A stretch of 64,000 nucleotides of DNA, from contig NZ_BDBE01000001.1 in NCBI RefSeq assembly GCF_001612825.1, positions 1 to 64,000 on the forward strand, given 5' to 3'. The notes below the pieces were generated by a model. That model did no database searches and was not told where the DNA came from. It was given only the letters and a program-made list of their open reading frames with translations. The position numbers and the translations under genes are program-made. The first letter of the stretch is position 1; each line of letters opens with the position of its first letter. Shown piece by piece: positions 1-9,868 of the stretch. Source of the stretch: Nocardia caishijiensis NBRC 108228. Lineage in GTDB: Bacteria > Actinomycetota > Actinomycetes > Mycobacteriales > Mycobacteriaceae.

Positions 1-133
1 CCGGTCAGAACAAGCCCGGCGAGCCGCTCTACCGGCCTGGTTGCACACCTACAATCACCACCGGCAACACACTGCTATCGGCAGGAAGGCCCCCGTCACC
101 CGATTGACCAACCTGCCTGGGCAGTACAACTAG
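1..133 (+). mobile_element. IS481-family transposase, C-terminal fragment (5' end outside window)
   Basis: Frame 2 is open from the window edge to a TAG at 131-133 and gives 43 residues. They contain a tryptophan-leucine-histidine stretch followed by YNHHRQHTAIG and then VTRLTNLPGQYN. This is the typical C-terminal end of the rve/integrase core of IS481-like transposases. The upstream part, with the DDE residues, lies outside the window, so I cannot tell whether the element is intact. The stop lies two bases from the stop of the convergent DUF4190-like gene, and I see no clear terminal inverted repeat between them. The element may therefore be a remnant. Confidence 0.8.
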
Positions 134-134
134 C

Positions 135-440
135 TCAGAAGTTCCCGTTGCAGGAACCGGCCAGGTACAGCAGGGCGAAGCAGATCATCAGAATCGTGCC
201 GAAGATTCCGGCGATGTACCCGATCAGCACCTGATGACGGCCACTGAGCCCACCGTAGGACGCGTCGATCTCGTTGAGCGCCCGCTTCCCGAGCGTCCAC
301 GCGACCGGACCGAAGATCCCGCAGCAGAACGGGCTGAGCAGCCCGAGCACGAGGATCATGTTCGCCTGCGGATGCTCGACCGTCGGGCCGATCGGTTGAT
401 TGGGGATCGCCACCCCCCGAATTCTACGGTGTGCGACCAC
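135..440 (-). CDS. DUF4190-like small membrane protein
   Basis: A 101-residue protein with two hydrophobic segments, at about residues 28-50 (MILVLGLLSPFCCGIFGP) and 70-93. Between them is a short polar loop with ALNEID. This arrangement, with a WTLGKRAL-like motif after the first helix, resembles DUF4190 proteins of actinobacteria. Their function is unknown and they are usually two-helix inner-membrane proteins. The start used is GTG at 440. The ATG at 359 would begin inside the first helix, so it is less likely. The gene converges on the transposase fragment and is separated by about 90 bp from rlmB. The family assignment is moderate and no function is proposed. Confidence 0.6.
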   Translation of the reverse strand: MVAHRRIRGVAIPNQPIGPTVEHPQANMILVLGLLSPFCCGIFGPVAWTLGKRALNEIDASYGGLSGRHQVLIGYIAGIFGTILMICFALLYLAGSCNGNF

Positions 441-531
441 GATTCGGCGTCAGCGAACCACAAGTTCGGTGTTCGCAGCGCTGGCGTGAGCCAAAAGAGC
501 CGGACGCGGTGCGCTCGGCTCCGACAACACC

Positions 532-1515
532 TCAGCCCAGTCGACGCTGTCGAGCGATATCAGCCAGCACCACACCAGCAGCCACCGAAGCGTTCAGCGA
601 CTCGACCGGGCCCGCCATCGGGATACTCAGGATCGAGTCACAGGTCTCGCGGACCAGTCGCGACAACCCCTTGCCCTCCGACCCCACGACGACAACCGTC
701 GGCGCACTGCCGTCGAAATCGTCGAGCGTCGTATCGCCACCAGCATCGAGCCCGACGATCTGGATACCCTGCGCCGCCCAGTCCTTCAGCGTGCGGGTCA
801 GATTGGTCGCCCGGGCGACCGGCAGACGCGCCGCCGCTCCCGCACTCGTCCGCCACGCCACCGCGGTGACAGCCGCGCTGCGCCGCTGCGGGATCACCAC
901 ACCCTGCCCACCGAACGCGGCGACCGAGCGGATGACCGCCCCGAGGTTGCGCGGGTCGGTGATGTTGTCCAACGCGACGAGCAGCGCGGGCTCGGCGGTC
1001 GACTTCACCCGGTCCATCAGGTCTTCGGGGTGGGCGTACCGGTACGGCGGCACCTGCAGGGCGACGCCCTGGTGCAAGCCGTTGGCGCTCAATCGGTCCA
1101 GGTCGGTGCGTGGCACCTCGAGGATGGAGATGCCGAGGTCGGCGGCGCGCTGCACGCTCTCGGTGAGCCGTTCGTCGTTCTCGGTGCCGACCGCCACGTA
1201 GAGCGCGGTCGCGGGGACGTCGGCGCGCAGGCACTCGAGCACGGGGTTGCGGCCGAGCACGAGCTCGGGACCGTCGTCGGATTTACGTCCGGCCCGCGGC
1301 ACACCGGACTTGCCGGTCGGACGGCTCTGTGCCGCTTTGGCTTTGGCCGCGGCGGCGGCCCGCTTGGCGGCGGGATGCTTGGTGCGTTCGACCGCGGGCG
1401 GGGTGGCGCCGCGCCCTTCGAGGCCGCGGCGGCGCTTGCCACCGGAACCGACGACGGCACCCTTCTTGGTGCCGCCCTTCCTGATCGCTCCGCGTCGCTG
1501 TGAATTGCCTGCCAT
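532..1515 (-). CDS. rlmB: 23S rRNA (guanosine-2'-O-)-methyltransferase RlmB, TrmH/SpoU family
   Basis: A 327-residue SpoU-family methyltransferase expected to methylate G2251 of 23S rRNA with SAM. The first ~80 residues are a basic Lys/Arg/Ala-rich extension typical of actinobacterial members. A substrate-binding domain starts near [11 protein letters not shown] (about residue 84). The knotted catalytic domain shows [14 protein letters not shown] (motif 1), [13 protein letters not shown] (motif 2) and [13 protein letters not shown] (motif 3). Its ATG overlaps the cysS stop by one base, so the two are probably translationally coupled. The cysS-rlmB pairing is conserved in mycobacteria. SpoU specificity cannot be proven from sequence, but the context supports RlmB. 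Confidence 0.9.
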   Translation of the reverse strand: MAGNSQRRGAIRKGGTKKGAVVGSGGKRRRGLEGRGATPPAVERTKHPAAKRAAAAAKAKAAQSRPTGKSGVPRAGRKSDDGPELVLGRNPVLECLRADVPATALYVAVGTENDERLTESVQRAADLGISILEVPRTDLDRLSANGLHQGVALQVPPYRYAHPEDLMDRVKSTAEPALLVALDNITDPRNLGAVIRSVAAFGGQGVVIPQRRSAAVTAVAWRTSAGAAARLPVARATNLTRTLKDWAAQGIQIVGLDAGGDTTLDDFDGSAPTVVVVGSEGKGLSRLVRETCDSILSIPMAGPVESLNASVAAGVVLADIARQRRLG

Positions 1516-2918
1516 CAGTTCGCCTTTCCGCTAGCTGCGCCCAGCGACCATTCCGGCCCCTGCGGGGTATCGGTGACTTCGATACCCGCCGCGATGAGCC
1601 GATCCCGTGCGGCATCGGCTTCTGCCCAGTTCTTGTCGGCCCGCGCGCTCGCCCGGCGATCCAGCTCCGTACGGACCAGCACGTCGAGCGCGTCGAGCGC
1701 CGCCGAATTGTCGGCGGGGGTGTACCAGTGTTCGTCGAACGGGTCGACGCCGAGAATGCCGAGCATCGCCCGCACCTGCCCGGCCAGTTCGGCCGCGGTG
1801 TCGAGCGCGCCCGCCTCCATGGCGCGATTGCCTTCGTGGACCACATGGTGGATCTCGGCCAGTGCCTTGGGAATCGCCAGATCGTCGTCCAGCGCGGCGG
1901 CGAAGGCGTCGGTCCATTTTCCGACCGGCACCGCGCCCACCCGATCGTGCACGCGCCGTACGAACGCTTCGATGCGCTGATAGGAAGCGACCGCGTCGTC
2001 GAGCGCCTTGTCGGAGTATTCGAGCATCGAACGGTAATGCGCGCTGCCGAGATAGAAACGCAATTCCACCGGGCGCACTCGGGTGAGCACATTCGGCACC
2101 GAGAGAACATTGCCGAGCGATTTCGACATTTTCTCCCCACCCATCGTCACCCAGCCGTTGTGCAGCCAGTAACGCGCGAAACCGTCGCCTGCCGCCTTCG
2201 ACTGGGCGATCTCGTTCTCGTGGTGCGGGAAGATCAGATCCATTCCACCGCAATGGATATCGAATTCGGCACCGAGATAGAACTCGGCCATCGCGGAGCA
2301 TTCCAGATGCCAGCCGGGACGGCCGGGGCCCCACGGCGACGGCCAACTCGGCTCGCCCGGCTTGGCGCCTTTCCACAGGGTGAAATCGCGGGGGTCGCGT
2401 TTGCCTCTGGTCGGGGTTTCGCCCTGGTGTACGTCGTCGAGTTTGTGGCCGGAGAGCTCACCGTATTCGGGCCAGCTCACCACGTCGAAATACACGTCGC
2501 CGTCGGCGGCGTAGGCGTGGCCGCGTTCGATCAGCCGTTCCATCAGGGTGACCATCTGCGTGATGTGCCCGGTGGCGCGCGGTTCGGCCGACGGGGCAAG
2601 TACACCGAGGGTTTCGTAGGCGGAATCGAACGCGCGCTCGTGCGTGGCGGCCCATTCCCACCACGGCCTGCCCGCCTCGGCGGCCTTGTTCAGGATCTTG
2701 TCGTCGATATCGGTGACATTGCGGATGAATCGCACGTCGTAGTCGTGCGCGAGCAGCCACCGGCGCAGCACGTCGAACGCGACGCCGCTGCGCACATGCC
2801 CGATATGGGGCTGACCCTGCACGGTGGCACCACACAGATACACCGAGGCACGGCCGGGGACCAGCGGGATGAATTCCCGCATGGTCCGCGTGTCGGTGTC
2901 AAAAAGGCGCAAGGTCAC
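1515..2918 (-). CDS. cysS: cysteinyl-tRNA synthetase
   Basis: A class I aminoacyl-tRNA synthetase of 467 residues, the usual length. The HIGH signature is at residues 38-41 ([10 protein letters not shown]) and KMSKS lies near residue 268 ([11 protein letters not shown]). The Zn-site cysteine (LCGATVQG) and the [13 protein letters not shown] stretch characteristic of CysRS are present. It charges tRNA-Cys in the cytoplasm. The gene sits upstream of rlmB with a one-base overlap. A 105-bp gap separates it from the upstream ispF, so it may have its own promoter. Nothing unusual was seen. Confidence 0.97.
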   Translation of the reverse strand: MTLRLFDTDTRTMREFIPLVPGRASVYLCGATVQGQPHIGHVRSGVAFDVLRRWLLAHDYDVRFIRNVTDIDDKILNKAAEAGRPWWEWAATHERAFDSAYETLGVLAPSAEPRATGHITQMVTLMERLIERGHAYAADGDVYFDVVSWPEYGELSGHKLDDVHQGETPTRGKRDPRDFTLWKGAKPGEPSWPSPWGPGRPGWHLECSAMAEFYLGAEFDIHCGGMDLIFPHHENEIAQSKAAGDGFARYWLHNGWVTMGGEKMSKSLGNVLSVPNVLTRVRPVELRFYLGSAHYRSMLEYSDKALDDAVASYQRIEAFVRRVHDRVGAVPVGKWTDAFAAALDDDLAIPKALAEIHHVVHEGNRAMEAGALDTAAELAGQVRAMLGILGVDPFDEHWYTPADNSAALDALDVLVRTELDRRASARADKNWAEADAARDRLIAAGIEVTDTPQGPEWSLGAASGKAN

Positions 2919-3023
2919 GGCATTCGATCCTAGTCGGTGGGATGAGAGTGAGGTTGACCGGCCGGTTCGTGGCTCGCCGTAATACGGGCGGCGACGACAG
3001 GGCGGCCGGGTGGGGAAGGCCCG

Positions 3024-3494
3024 TCAGGGCTGCGAACACTCCAGCAGACAGGTCGCGATGGCGGCGACACCTTCACCGCGCCCGGTCAAGCCGAGCCCGT
3101 CGGTGGTGGTACCGGACACCGACACCGGCGCGTCGAGTAATTCGCCGAGTACTTTTTGCGCTTCGGCGCGGCGCGGGCCGATCTTGGGGCGATTGCCGAT
3201 GACCTGCACGGCGGCATTGACGACGGAGTAGCCGTCGCCGGTGAGGAGTCTGCGGACTTCGGTGAGCATGGCGGCGCCGGTCACTCCGGCCCATTCGGGG
3301 CGGCCGACGCCGAAGACGGCGCCCACGTCGCCCAGACCGGCGGCGGAGAGCAGTGCGTCGCACAGGGCGTGCACTGCCACGTCACCGTCGGAGTGGCCCG
3401 CGCAGCCGTCGGCGTCCGGGAACAGCAATCCAGCCATCCAGCAGGGACGACCGGGTTCGATGGGATGCACGTCGCTGCCGATGCCGACTCTCAT
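3024..3494 (-). CDS. ispF: 2-C-methyl-D-erythritol 2,4-cyclodiphosphate synthase
   Basis: A 156-residue MEP-pathway enzyme that cyclises CDP-ME 2-phosphate with release of CMP. The metal ligands are visible: D8 and H10 in [10 protein letters not shown], and the histidine of the [12 protein letters not shown] motif. The C-terminal [14 protein letters not shown] motif is also typical. Its ATG overlaps the ispD stop as ATGA, so the two consecutive isoprenoid genes are translationally coupled. Length and motifs are standard, so the enzyme should be active. Confidence 0.97.
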   Translation of the reverse strand: MRVGIGSDVHPIEPGRPCWMAGLLFPDADGCAGHSDGDVAVHALCDALLSAAGLGDVGAVFGVGRPEWAGVTGAAMLTEVRRLLTGDGYSVVNAAVQVIGNRPKIGPRRAEAQKVLGELLDAPVSVSGTTTDGLGLTGRGEGVAAIATCLLECSQP

Positions 3495-4342
3495 TTCGCG
3501 ACCTCGCTCCGGTCGGCAGAGCGACTGAGCTGCGCGGAGTCGCCGCCGGGCAGGGAATCGGCGGTCGCGAGCTGTGTTGTCGTGTCTGCGGACGCGGCCT
3601 CGGGCGTCCCCGCCGACTCGAGCGAGGCGGTTGCGTCGGCCGGGGCATCGCGTCGGCGGGCGAGAACGGCTTCGGCGAGGGTCAGGTCGAGTGGCGTGGT
3701 GATCTTGAATGCCAGTGGGTCGCCCGCGACTGTGTGCACGGTGGCGCCGAGACGTTCGACCAGGCCCGCGTCGTCGGTGGCGGCGAGGTCGGTGGCGTAG
3801 GCGCGGCGCAGGAGGTCGGCGTCGAAGCCCTGGGGGGTTTGGATGGCGCGCAGGAGGGCGCGGTCGGGGGTGCCGGTGACCGCACCCGCGGCGTCGACCG
3901 ATTTCACGGTGTCGACGACGGGCAGGGCGGGTACGACGGCGGGTCTGCCCGCCTGTAGTTCGGCGGCCACGCGCGCGATCAACGTGGGCGGGGTGAGCGC
4001 GCGGGCCGCGTCGTGCACGAGGTAGTACCCGGCGTCGGGCGCGGCCGCGATGCCCGCGCGCACCGAATCGGTGCGTTCCGCGCCGCCGACGACGACCCGC
4101 ACCGGCACAGGGGGCATCGAATCGCCGGTCAGCGACGTGGAGGACAGCAGAGCGGACGCGGCGTCGACCAGTTCGGCGGGCACGACCACGACGACCAGGT
4201 GCACCGCACCGGACGCGATCAGCCCGTCAACGGCGAGCCGGACCATAGGTGTACCGCCGACCGGGACGAACGCCTTCGGGGTGGATTCACCCAGGCGCAC
4301 GCCACGACCGGCGGCAGGAACCAGTGCTACGACAGGTCGCAC
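3491..4342 (-). CDS. ispD: 2-C-methyl-D-erythritol 4-phosphate cytidylyltransferase
   Basis: Makes CDP-ME in the MEP isoprenoid pathway. The protein starts [18 protein letters not shown], the nucleotide-binding N-terminus of IspD. I therefore use GTG at 4342, which lies just past the carD stop at 4344 and gives 283 residues. Longer upstream frames would run through carD. Further IspD motifs are [25 protein letters not shown] and [16 protein letters not shown]. After the last family motif (about residue 232) there is a ~50-residue low-complexity tail rich in Ala, Ser, Thr and Asp that is not part of the catalytic fold. The order carD-ispD-ispF-cysS matches mycobacteria. Confidence 0.94.
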   Translation of the reverse strand: MRPVVALVPAAGRGVRLGESTPKAFVPVGGTPMVRLAVDGLIASGAVHLVVVVVPAELVDAASALLSSTSLTGDSMPPVPVRVVVGGAERTDSVRAGIAAAPDAGYYLVHDAARALTPPTLIARVAAELQAGRPAVVPALPVVDTVKSVDAAGAVTGTPDRALLRAIQTPQGFDADLLRRAYATDLAATDDAGLVERLGATVHTVAGDPLAFKITTPLDLTLAEAVLARRRDAPADATASLESAGTPEAASADTTTQLATADSLPGGDSAQLSRSADRSEVAK

Positions 4343-4343
4343 A

Positions 4344-5184
<841 letters not shown>

Positions 5185-5889
5185 GTGACTGCCCTGAAAG
5201 CTGTGACCGCCCCGTCGGCGCGACGTCGCATGGCGACGGTTGCCGCCCTCGCCGCCGCCGCGGGCATCGCCCTGAGCGGCTGCAGTGCCGGCCAGCACAC
5301 CCAGACCTCGTCGCAGGCCGCCGCCATCAACGGCAACCACGCCGATGTCGGCGAGATCTCCCTGCGCAACGTGCACATCGTGTACCCCGAGGCGACCTCG
5401 GAGCACCAGAAGGGCGGCAAGGCCGTCCTCGCCCTGTCGATCATCAACGGCAGCGAGACCGTCACCGACGAGCTCACCAGCGTGAGCACCGACCTCGGCC
5501 CGATCAAGATCACCGGCCCGGCCGGTGGCAAGTTCGAGCTGAAGCCGCAGGAGACCGTGCTCGTCGGCCCGGCGAGCGTCACCGCCGCGGCCGAGGGCGA
5601 CGACCACCACGGCACCACCACGGCCGCCCCGACCAGCACCAGCGTGGCGCCGACCCCGGCGCCCGGTGGCGGCGACTCCAGCGCGAGCAATGCCGCCGCC
5701 GTGCCCGCCAGCATCGAGATCACCGGTCTCGCGGAGAACATCACCCCCGGCCTGACCTACACGGTCACCTTCAACTTCAAGGACGCGGGCACCGTGCAGG
5801 TGAACGTTCCGGTCGACGCCGCCACCTCCGAGCGTGTCGAGAACGACAAGTCCGGCCCGGCGCCCGAGGGCGCGGGCGGCGGTCACTGA
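5185..5889 (+). CDS. lpqE: LpqE-like lipoprotein
   Basis: A 234-residue exported lipoprotein. The signal peptide has Arg residues (ARRRMATV), a hydrophobic core and a lipobox ending LSGC at residue 33. The mature protein begins with the AGQ.TQT pattern, followed by INGNHADVGEISLRNVHI, which resembles mycobacterial LpqE. These proteins are distantly related to copper-chaperone (PCuAC-like) folds; the function is not settled. A Thr/Ser/Pro-rich linker (about residues 145-180) interrupts the beta domain, which ends with GLTYTVTFNFKDAGTVQVNVPV. The start GTG at 5185 follows GGAGG at good distance. The position between carD and radA matches M. tuberculosis. Confidence 0.85.
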   Translation: MTALKAVTAPSARRRMATVAALAAAAGIALSGCSAGQHTQTSSQAAAINGNHADVGEISLRNVHIVYPEATSEHQKGGKAVLALSIINGSETVTDELTSVSTDLGPIKITGPAGGKFELKPQETVLVGPASVTAAAEGDDHHGTTTAAPTSTSVAPTPAPGGGDSSASNAAAVPASIEITGLAENITPGLTYTVTFNFKDAGTVQVNVPVDAATSERVENDKSGPAPEGAGGGH

Positions 5890-5904
5890 GACCAGCGCCA
5901 GAGC

Positions 5905-5940
5905 AAGCCGTCGCGAACTTTCGCGGCGGCTTTCTTTGTT
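5905..5940 (+). terminator. Rho-independent terminator after lpqE
   Basis: Arms AAGCCGTCGCGA (5905-5916) and TCGCGGCGGCTT (5921-5932) pair over 12 positions with one G-U wobble around a four-base loop. The stem is followed by a T-rich run, TTTCTTTGTT. It lies 16 bp past the lpqE stop and before the radA start. Confidence 0.8.
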
Positions 5941-5967
5941 GTCGGACCCGGTCCGTAGGGTGCGCGT

Positions 5968-7368
5968 GTGGCCAAGACCAAAGCTGTCTTCCGATGCACC
6001 GCGTGTTCGCACGAGGTGTCGAAATGGGTTGGCAAGTGTCCTGATTGTGGCGCGTGGGGCACCGTGAACGAAGTCGCGGTCTCGGCCGCGACCACGGCAC
6101 CGGGGCGCAAGGCCATGCTGCCGAGCACGGCCGCGGCGCCACTGACACAGATCGACGCCAAGATCACCCAGGCCAGGTCGACGGGGGTGAGCGAGCTCGA
6201 TCGGGTGCTCGGTGGTGGGGTCGTGCCGGGGTCGGTGGTGCTGCTGTCGGGAGAGCCGGGCGTCGGCAAGTCGACGCTGCTGCTCGAGGTCGCGTTCCGG
6301 TGGGCGGCCCAACGCAGCGAGACCGCGCTGTACGTGACGGCGGAGGAGTCGGCGGGGCAGGTGCGGCTACGGGCCGACCGGACCGGTGCCGTGCACGACC
6401 GGGTGTATCTGGCCGCCGAATCGGACCTGTCGATCGTGCTCGGGCACGTGGAACAGGTGCGCCCGACGCTGCTGGTCGTCGACTCGGTCCAGACGATGCT
6501 CGCCCCCGAGGTCGACGGCGTGATCGGCGGTGTCACCCAGGTGCGCGCGGTGACGGCGGCGCTCACCTCGCTGGCCAAGGCGAGCGGGATCGCGGTGCTG
6601 CTGGTCGGGCATGTCACCAAGGACGGCAATGTGGCAGGTCCGCGCACGCTCGAGCATCTCGTGGATGTGGTGCTGCAGTTCGAGGGCGACAAGAACTCCT
6701 CGCTACGCATGGTGCGCGGCATCAAGAACCGTTTCGGCAGTGCCGACGAAGTGGGTTGTTTCGAACTGCACGAAGACGGCATCGCCTGCGTCGACGATCC
6801 GTCGGGGCTGTTCCTGCACCATCGCACCGACGCGGTGCCAGGCACCGCGGTGACGGTCGCGATGGACGGCAAACGCCCGCTGGTCGCCGAGGTGCAGGGT
6901 CTCACGGTGAAGACCGAGATCCCCCAGCCACGACGTGCGGTGAGCGGCCTGGACTACAACCGCGTCGCCATGGTGTTGGCCGTGCTGCAGAGCCGTGGCC
7001 GGGTGTTCCTCGGCAAGCACGATGTGTACGCGGCGACCGTCGGCGGCATGCGCCTGGTCGAGCCGACTGCCGATCTGGCCATCGCCCTCGCCATCGCCAG
7101 CGCCGAGGCCGATATCGCGCTGCCCGCGGGCTGGGTGATCCTCGGTGAGGTCGGCCTCGCGGGCGAGGTCCGCAAGATCACCGGACTCACCCGGCGCCTG
7201 GCCGAGGCCGAGCGATTGGGCTTCACCACCGCCCTGGTACCCCCTGGTTCGGAGAAGTCGAAGCTCGGTTCGATGCGGATCTACGAGGTGGGGGATCTGC
7301 GTTCGGCGCTGCGGCTGGCCGAACTCCGCAAATCCCGGGCACCCCGCGAACCGGTGGCCGTGGAATAA
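5968..7368 (+). CDS. radA: DNA repair protein RadA (Sms)
   Basis: A 466-residue RecA-like ATPase with helicase activity, involved in processing recombination intermediates. An N-terminal C4 zinc finger has cysteines at 10, 13, 24 and 27. Walker A is GEPGVGKST (about residue 95). The RadA-specific KNRFG motif is present (GIKNRFGSADEVG), followed by a C-terminal Lon-protease-like domain (GDL-type, ending near VPPGSEKSKLGSMRIYEVG). It starts at GTG 5968, immediately after the lpqE terminator. In M. tuberculosis the next gene is disA; here none follows. Confidence 0.97.
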   Translation: MAKTKAVFRCTACSHEVSKWVGKCPDCGAWGTVNEVAVSAATTAPGRKAMLPSTAAAPLTQIDAKITQARSTGVSELDRVLGGGVVPGSVVLLSGEPGVGKSTLLLEVAFRWAAQRSETALYVTAEESAGQVRLRADRTGAVHDRVYLAAESDLSIVLGHVEQVRPTLLVVDSVQTMLAPEVDGVIGGVTQVRAVTAALTSLAKASGIAVLLVGHVTKDGNVAGPRTLEHLVDVVLQFEGDKNSSLRMVRGIKNRFGSADEVGCFELHEDGIACVDDPSGLFLHHRTDAVPGTAVTVAMDGKRPLVAEVQGLTVKTEIPQPRRAVSGLDYNRVAMVLAVLQSRGRVFLGKHDVYAATVGGMRLVEPTADLAIALAIASAEADIALPAGWVILGEVGLAGEVRKITGLTRRLAEAERLGFTTALVPPGSEKSKLGSMRIYEVGDLRSALRLAELRKSRAPREPVAVE

Positions 7369-7514
7369 CTCCGGCAAACGGCGCTTTCCGGTCGAATTCG
7401 GCATTTCGGCGGCAACATCCATTGACACGGTTGCCGATCCTGCGAATTCTGCAAATCAGCCGTCTTGGACATGTGATTTACAGCGCATCCGCATAATGCC
7501 CGGTCGGACGGATT
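7369..7514. other. Intergenic gap where disA would be expected
   Basis: 146 bp between the radA stop and the convergent membrane-protein stop. No open frame or remnant of a DisA protein (DGA/RHR motifs) is visible. A 7-bp inverted repeat CGGCAAC/GTTGCCG with a long loop lies near 7420-7446; it is too weak to call a terminator. Confidence 0.6.
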
Positions 7515-8189
7515 TCAGTCGGCCAGATTGAACGGTTCGGCGGCGCTGCGGATGGCACCGAGTTGTGCGACGACCATGTACGCCCCCGCCGGAACGGGCA
7601 GCCGCTCTCCCGCGCATTGCGGCTGCGAGGTGGTGCCGAACCAGGTGCCCTTGTAGGACAGCTGCTCGCCCGCCTTCAGGGTCTTCATCTCCGGTGGCCC
7701 GTCCGGGGTGCAGTCGTTGCTCGCCCACAGCCTGCGTTGACCGTCGAGGGTGTAGACGAGGAACTGCGGGCCCGCGCCGAGATCGCGCGAGCAGGCGGCC
7801 GTGGAGATATTGGTGATGACGGTGCCGAAGCCCGGCTGGTCGCCCACCCGGTAGGTCGGCTGGTTGACCGTCACCTTCAGCGCCAGCGACTGATCGCCGC
7901 ACGGCTGGGCCGCGGGCTCCGGGGTCGCCGAGGCCGTCGACGACGGCGCCGCCGACGTACTGGTCACCGACGTGCTCGACGCCGCGGCACTGCTCGAGCT
8001 GCTGGTCGGGGATGTGCTCGCGACCGTCGTCGAGGACGCGCCCGCCGACGAACCGGACGAATCACCACCCCGCGCCACCATCGTGACCAGCCAGACCACG
8101 ATCGCGAGCGCGACGATGATGACGCCGATGGCGAGCGCGCGACGACGCCAGTAGATCTCCGGTGGCAGCGGTCCATTCGGTTCCAGCAC
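7515..8189 (-). CDS. Membrane-anchored extracytoplasmic protein (Rv3587c position)
   Basis: A 224-residue protein with a short cytoplasmic N-terminus containing YWRRR. One membrane anchor follows at about residues 19-39 (IGVIIVALAIVVWLVTMVA). Next is a ~70-residue Ser/Ala/Thr low-complexity stalk, then a folded C-terminal domain with four cysteines, including PCGDQSLAL, CSRDLGAG, NDCTPDGPPEM and PQCAGERLPVP. The domain presumably lies outside the membrane. In M. tuberculosis a conserved membrane protein occupies the same place beside the carbonic anhydrase. The start is GTG at 8189. Function unknown. Confidence 0.8.
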   Translation of the reverse strand: MLEPNGPLPPEIYWRRRALAIGVIIVALAIVVWLVTMVARGGDSSGSSAGASSTTVASTSPTSSSSSAAASSTSVTSTSAAPSSTASATPEPAAQPCGDQSLALKVTVNQPTYRVGDQPGFGTVITNISTAACSRDLGAGPQFLVYTLDGQRRLWASNDCTPDGPPEMKTLKAGEQLSYKGTWFGTTSQPQCAGERLPVPAGAYMVVAQLGAIRSAAEPFNLAD

Positions 8190-8197
8190 GCTTCAAA

Positions 8198-8253
8198 GGT
8201 AAGCGCAGCGCGCGGGGGCGCGCTCGATGACCTCGGCGTGTCGGGCGCTTACC
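8198..8253. repeat. Nested inverted repeats between carbonic anhydrase and membrane protein genes
   Basis: An outer perfect repeat GGTAAGCGC (8198-8206) / GCGCTTACC (8245-8253) encloses a perfect hairpin AGCGCGC-GGGG-GCGCGCT (8207-8224). It sits between the carbonic anhydrase stop at 8261 and the start of the next minus-strand gene at 8189. It could be an intercistronic terminator or an operator. There is no T-run on the minus strand. Confidence 0.55.
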
Positions 8254-8260
8254 GCCCGAT

Positions 8261-8884
8261 TCAGACCGTCTCGCCGATGTTGCCGACCACCCGGCGCAGG
8301 TGCGCGCGACCGTCCGACAGCTGGTAGGTGACGCTCGCGATCGCGCACTGACCAGTGGCGACACGCTGGGAGATGATCATCGAGCGCTGCATGAGCAGCT
8401 TGCTGGTCTCCACCACGTGCCGGGCCTCCAGCTCGTCGACCGTCGTGAGCCCTTCGCGGCGGCCGAGCAGGATCGAGGGGGTCACCTTCTCGACCACGCT
8501 GCGGATGAAGCCGCCGGGGACGGCGCCGCCGTCGAGCGCGTCGATGGTGGCCTTCACCGCGCCGCAGCTGTCGTGGCCGAGCACGACGATCAGCGGCACA
8601 TTGAGCACCTCGACGCCGTATTCGATCGAGCCGAGCACCGAGGAGTCGACGACGTGGCCCGCGGTGCGCACCACGAACATGTCGCCGAGACCCTGGTCGA
8701 AGATCAGTTCTGCGGCCACTCGCGAATCGCCGCAGCCGAACAGGATGGCGTGCGGTCGCTGTCCGTTCACGAGCTTGGCTCGGTCGGCCGCCCCCTGGCT
8801 AGGATGCAGCAGAGTGTCGTTGACGAAGCGCTCGTTGCCCTCGCGCAGCGACTTCCAGGCGCTTATCGGATTGGAACCAGGCAT
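8261..8884 (-). CDS. beta-carbonic anhydrase (Rv3588c/CanB type)
   Basis: A 207-residue beta-class carbonic anhydrase that interconverts CO2 and bicarbonate in the cytosol. The zinc ligands are C51 and D53-R55 (GCGDSR), then H104 and C107 (LGHDSCGAV). The N-terminus MPGSNPISAWKSLREGNERF matches the mycobacterial CanB start, so I chose ATG at 8884 over ATG at 8893. It is divergent from mutY with about 90 bp between. The order mutY, anhydrase, membrane protein matches M. tuberculosis except for the missing disA. Confidence 0.95.
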   Translation of the reverse strand: MPGSNPISAWKSLREGNERFVNDTLLHPSQGAADRAKLVNGQRPHAILFGCGDSRVAAELIFDQGLGDMFVVRTAGHVVDSSVLGSIEYGVEVLNVPLIVVLGHDSCGAVKATIDALDGGAVPGGFIRSVVEKVTPSILLGRREGLTTVDELEARHVVETSKLLMQRSMIISQRVATGQCAIASVTYQLSDGRAHLRRVVGNIGETV

Positions 8885-8974
8885 ACCGACCATTGTGCAC
8901 ACGCTCGTGGTTACCAGCGAGTCTGCGCTGTTACGCCTCGGCAAAGTCGGCCTGGCAGAGACGGAACGGAAACA

Positions 8975-9844
8975 GTGAGTATCGACGCCGAGGTCCTGCT
9001 GGATTGGTTCACCGAGCAGGCGCGTGATCTGCCGTGGCGGCGGCCGGAGGCGACCGCCTGGCACATCCTGATGAGCGAGATCATGCTGCAGCAGACCCCG
9101 GTGGCCCGGGTGGAGCCGATCTGGCGCGAATGGGTGGCGCGCTGGCCGGTGCCCTCGGCGATGGCGGCGTCGTCACAGGCCGAGGTGTTGCGCGCGTGGG
9201 GCAAGCTCGGCTACCCGCGCCGCGCGCTGCGGTTGCACGAATGCGCCCGGGTGCTCGCGACCGAGCACGGCGACGTGGTTCCGACCGATGTCGACGTGCT
9301 GCTGAGCCTGCCGGGAATCGGCGCCTACACCGCACGCGCGGTGGCGTGTTTCGCCTACGGGCAGCGAGTTCCCGTGGTGGATACCAATGTTCGCCGTGTG
9401 GTCGCGCGAGCGGTGCACGGTCGGGAACCGGGTAACCCGTCCTCGCGCGATCTCGCCGAAACCGAGGCCCTGCTGCCGACCTCGGTACCGAGGGCCGCGA
9501 AGTTCTCGGCGGCGCTGATGGAACTGGGTGCGCTGGTCTGCACGGCCCGCAACCCGGACTGCGCCCGGTGTCCGCTGCCGCGTTGCGCCTGGGTCGACGC
9601 GGGCAGACCCGCCGCCGAGGTCGTCCGCAAGGTGCAGAAGTACGAGGGCACCGATCGGCAGGCACGCGGCAGGCTGCTCGACGTGCTGCGTGAGGCGTCG
9701 GGCCCGGTCGAACGGGTGCGCCTGGATCTGGCCTGGACCCGCGACCCGGGACAGCGGGCCCGTGCGCTGGATTCGCTGCTGGTCGACGGGCTGATCGAGC
9801 AGACCGAAGACGGCTTGTTCGCGCTGGCAGGCGAAGGCGCCTGA
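8975..9844 (+). CDS. mutY: A/G-specific adenine glycosylase MutY
   Basis: A 289-residue base-excision repair glycosylase that removes A mispaired with 8-oxoG. It shows the catalytic Glu in MSEIMLQQTPV, the helix-hairpin-helix LLSLPGIGAYTARAV and the catalytic Asp in VPVVDTNVRRV. The 4Fe-4S cluster is C-X6-C-X2-C-X4-C (VCTARNPDCARCPLPRC). The last cysteine spacing is X4 rather than the X5 of E. coli MutY, as I recall from mycobacterial MutY. There is no C-terminal NUDIX-like domain of full size; the protein ends shortly after the cluster with a short winged segment. The start used is GTG at 8975. Confidence 0.93.
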   Translation: MSIDAEVLLDWFTEQARDLPWRRPEATAWHILMSEIMLQQTPVARVEPIWREWVARWPVPSAMAASSQAEVLRAWGKLGYPRRALRLHECARVLATEHGDVVPTDVDVLLSLPGIGAYTARAVACFAYGQRVPVVDTNVRRVVARAVHGREPGNPSSRDLAETEALLPTSVPRAAKFSAALMELGALVCTARNPDCARCPLPRCAWVDAGRPAAEVVRKVQKYEGTDRQARGRLLDVLREASGPVERVRLDLAWTRDPGQRARALDSLLVDGLIEQTEDGLFALAGEGA

Positions 9845-9850
9845 CGCTGG

Positions 9851-9868
9851 GAGACGCGAAGCCGTCTC
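9851..9868. terminator. Possible short stem-loop between convergent mutY and hydrolase genes
   Basis: GAGACG (9851-9856) and CGTCTC (9863-9868) form a 6-bp stem with a six-base loop, overlapping the stop of the convergent hydrolase gene. There is no T-run, so terminator activity is uncertain. Confidence 0.3.

Noticed and set aside
7410..7446. CGGCAAC/GTTGCCG repeat as radA terminator
   Set aside because: Stem of seven bases with a long loop and no T-run. It is too weak to support.
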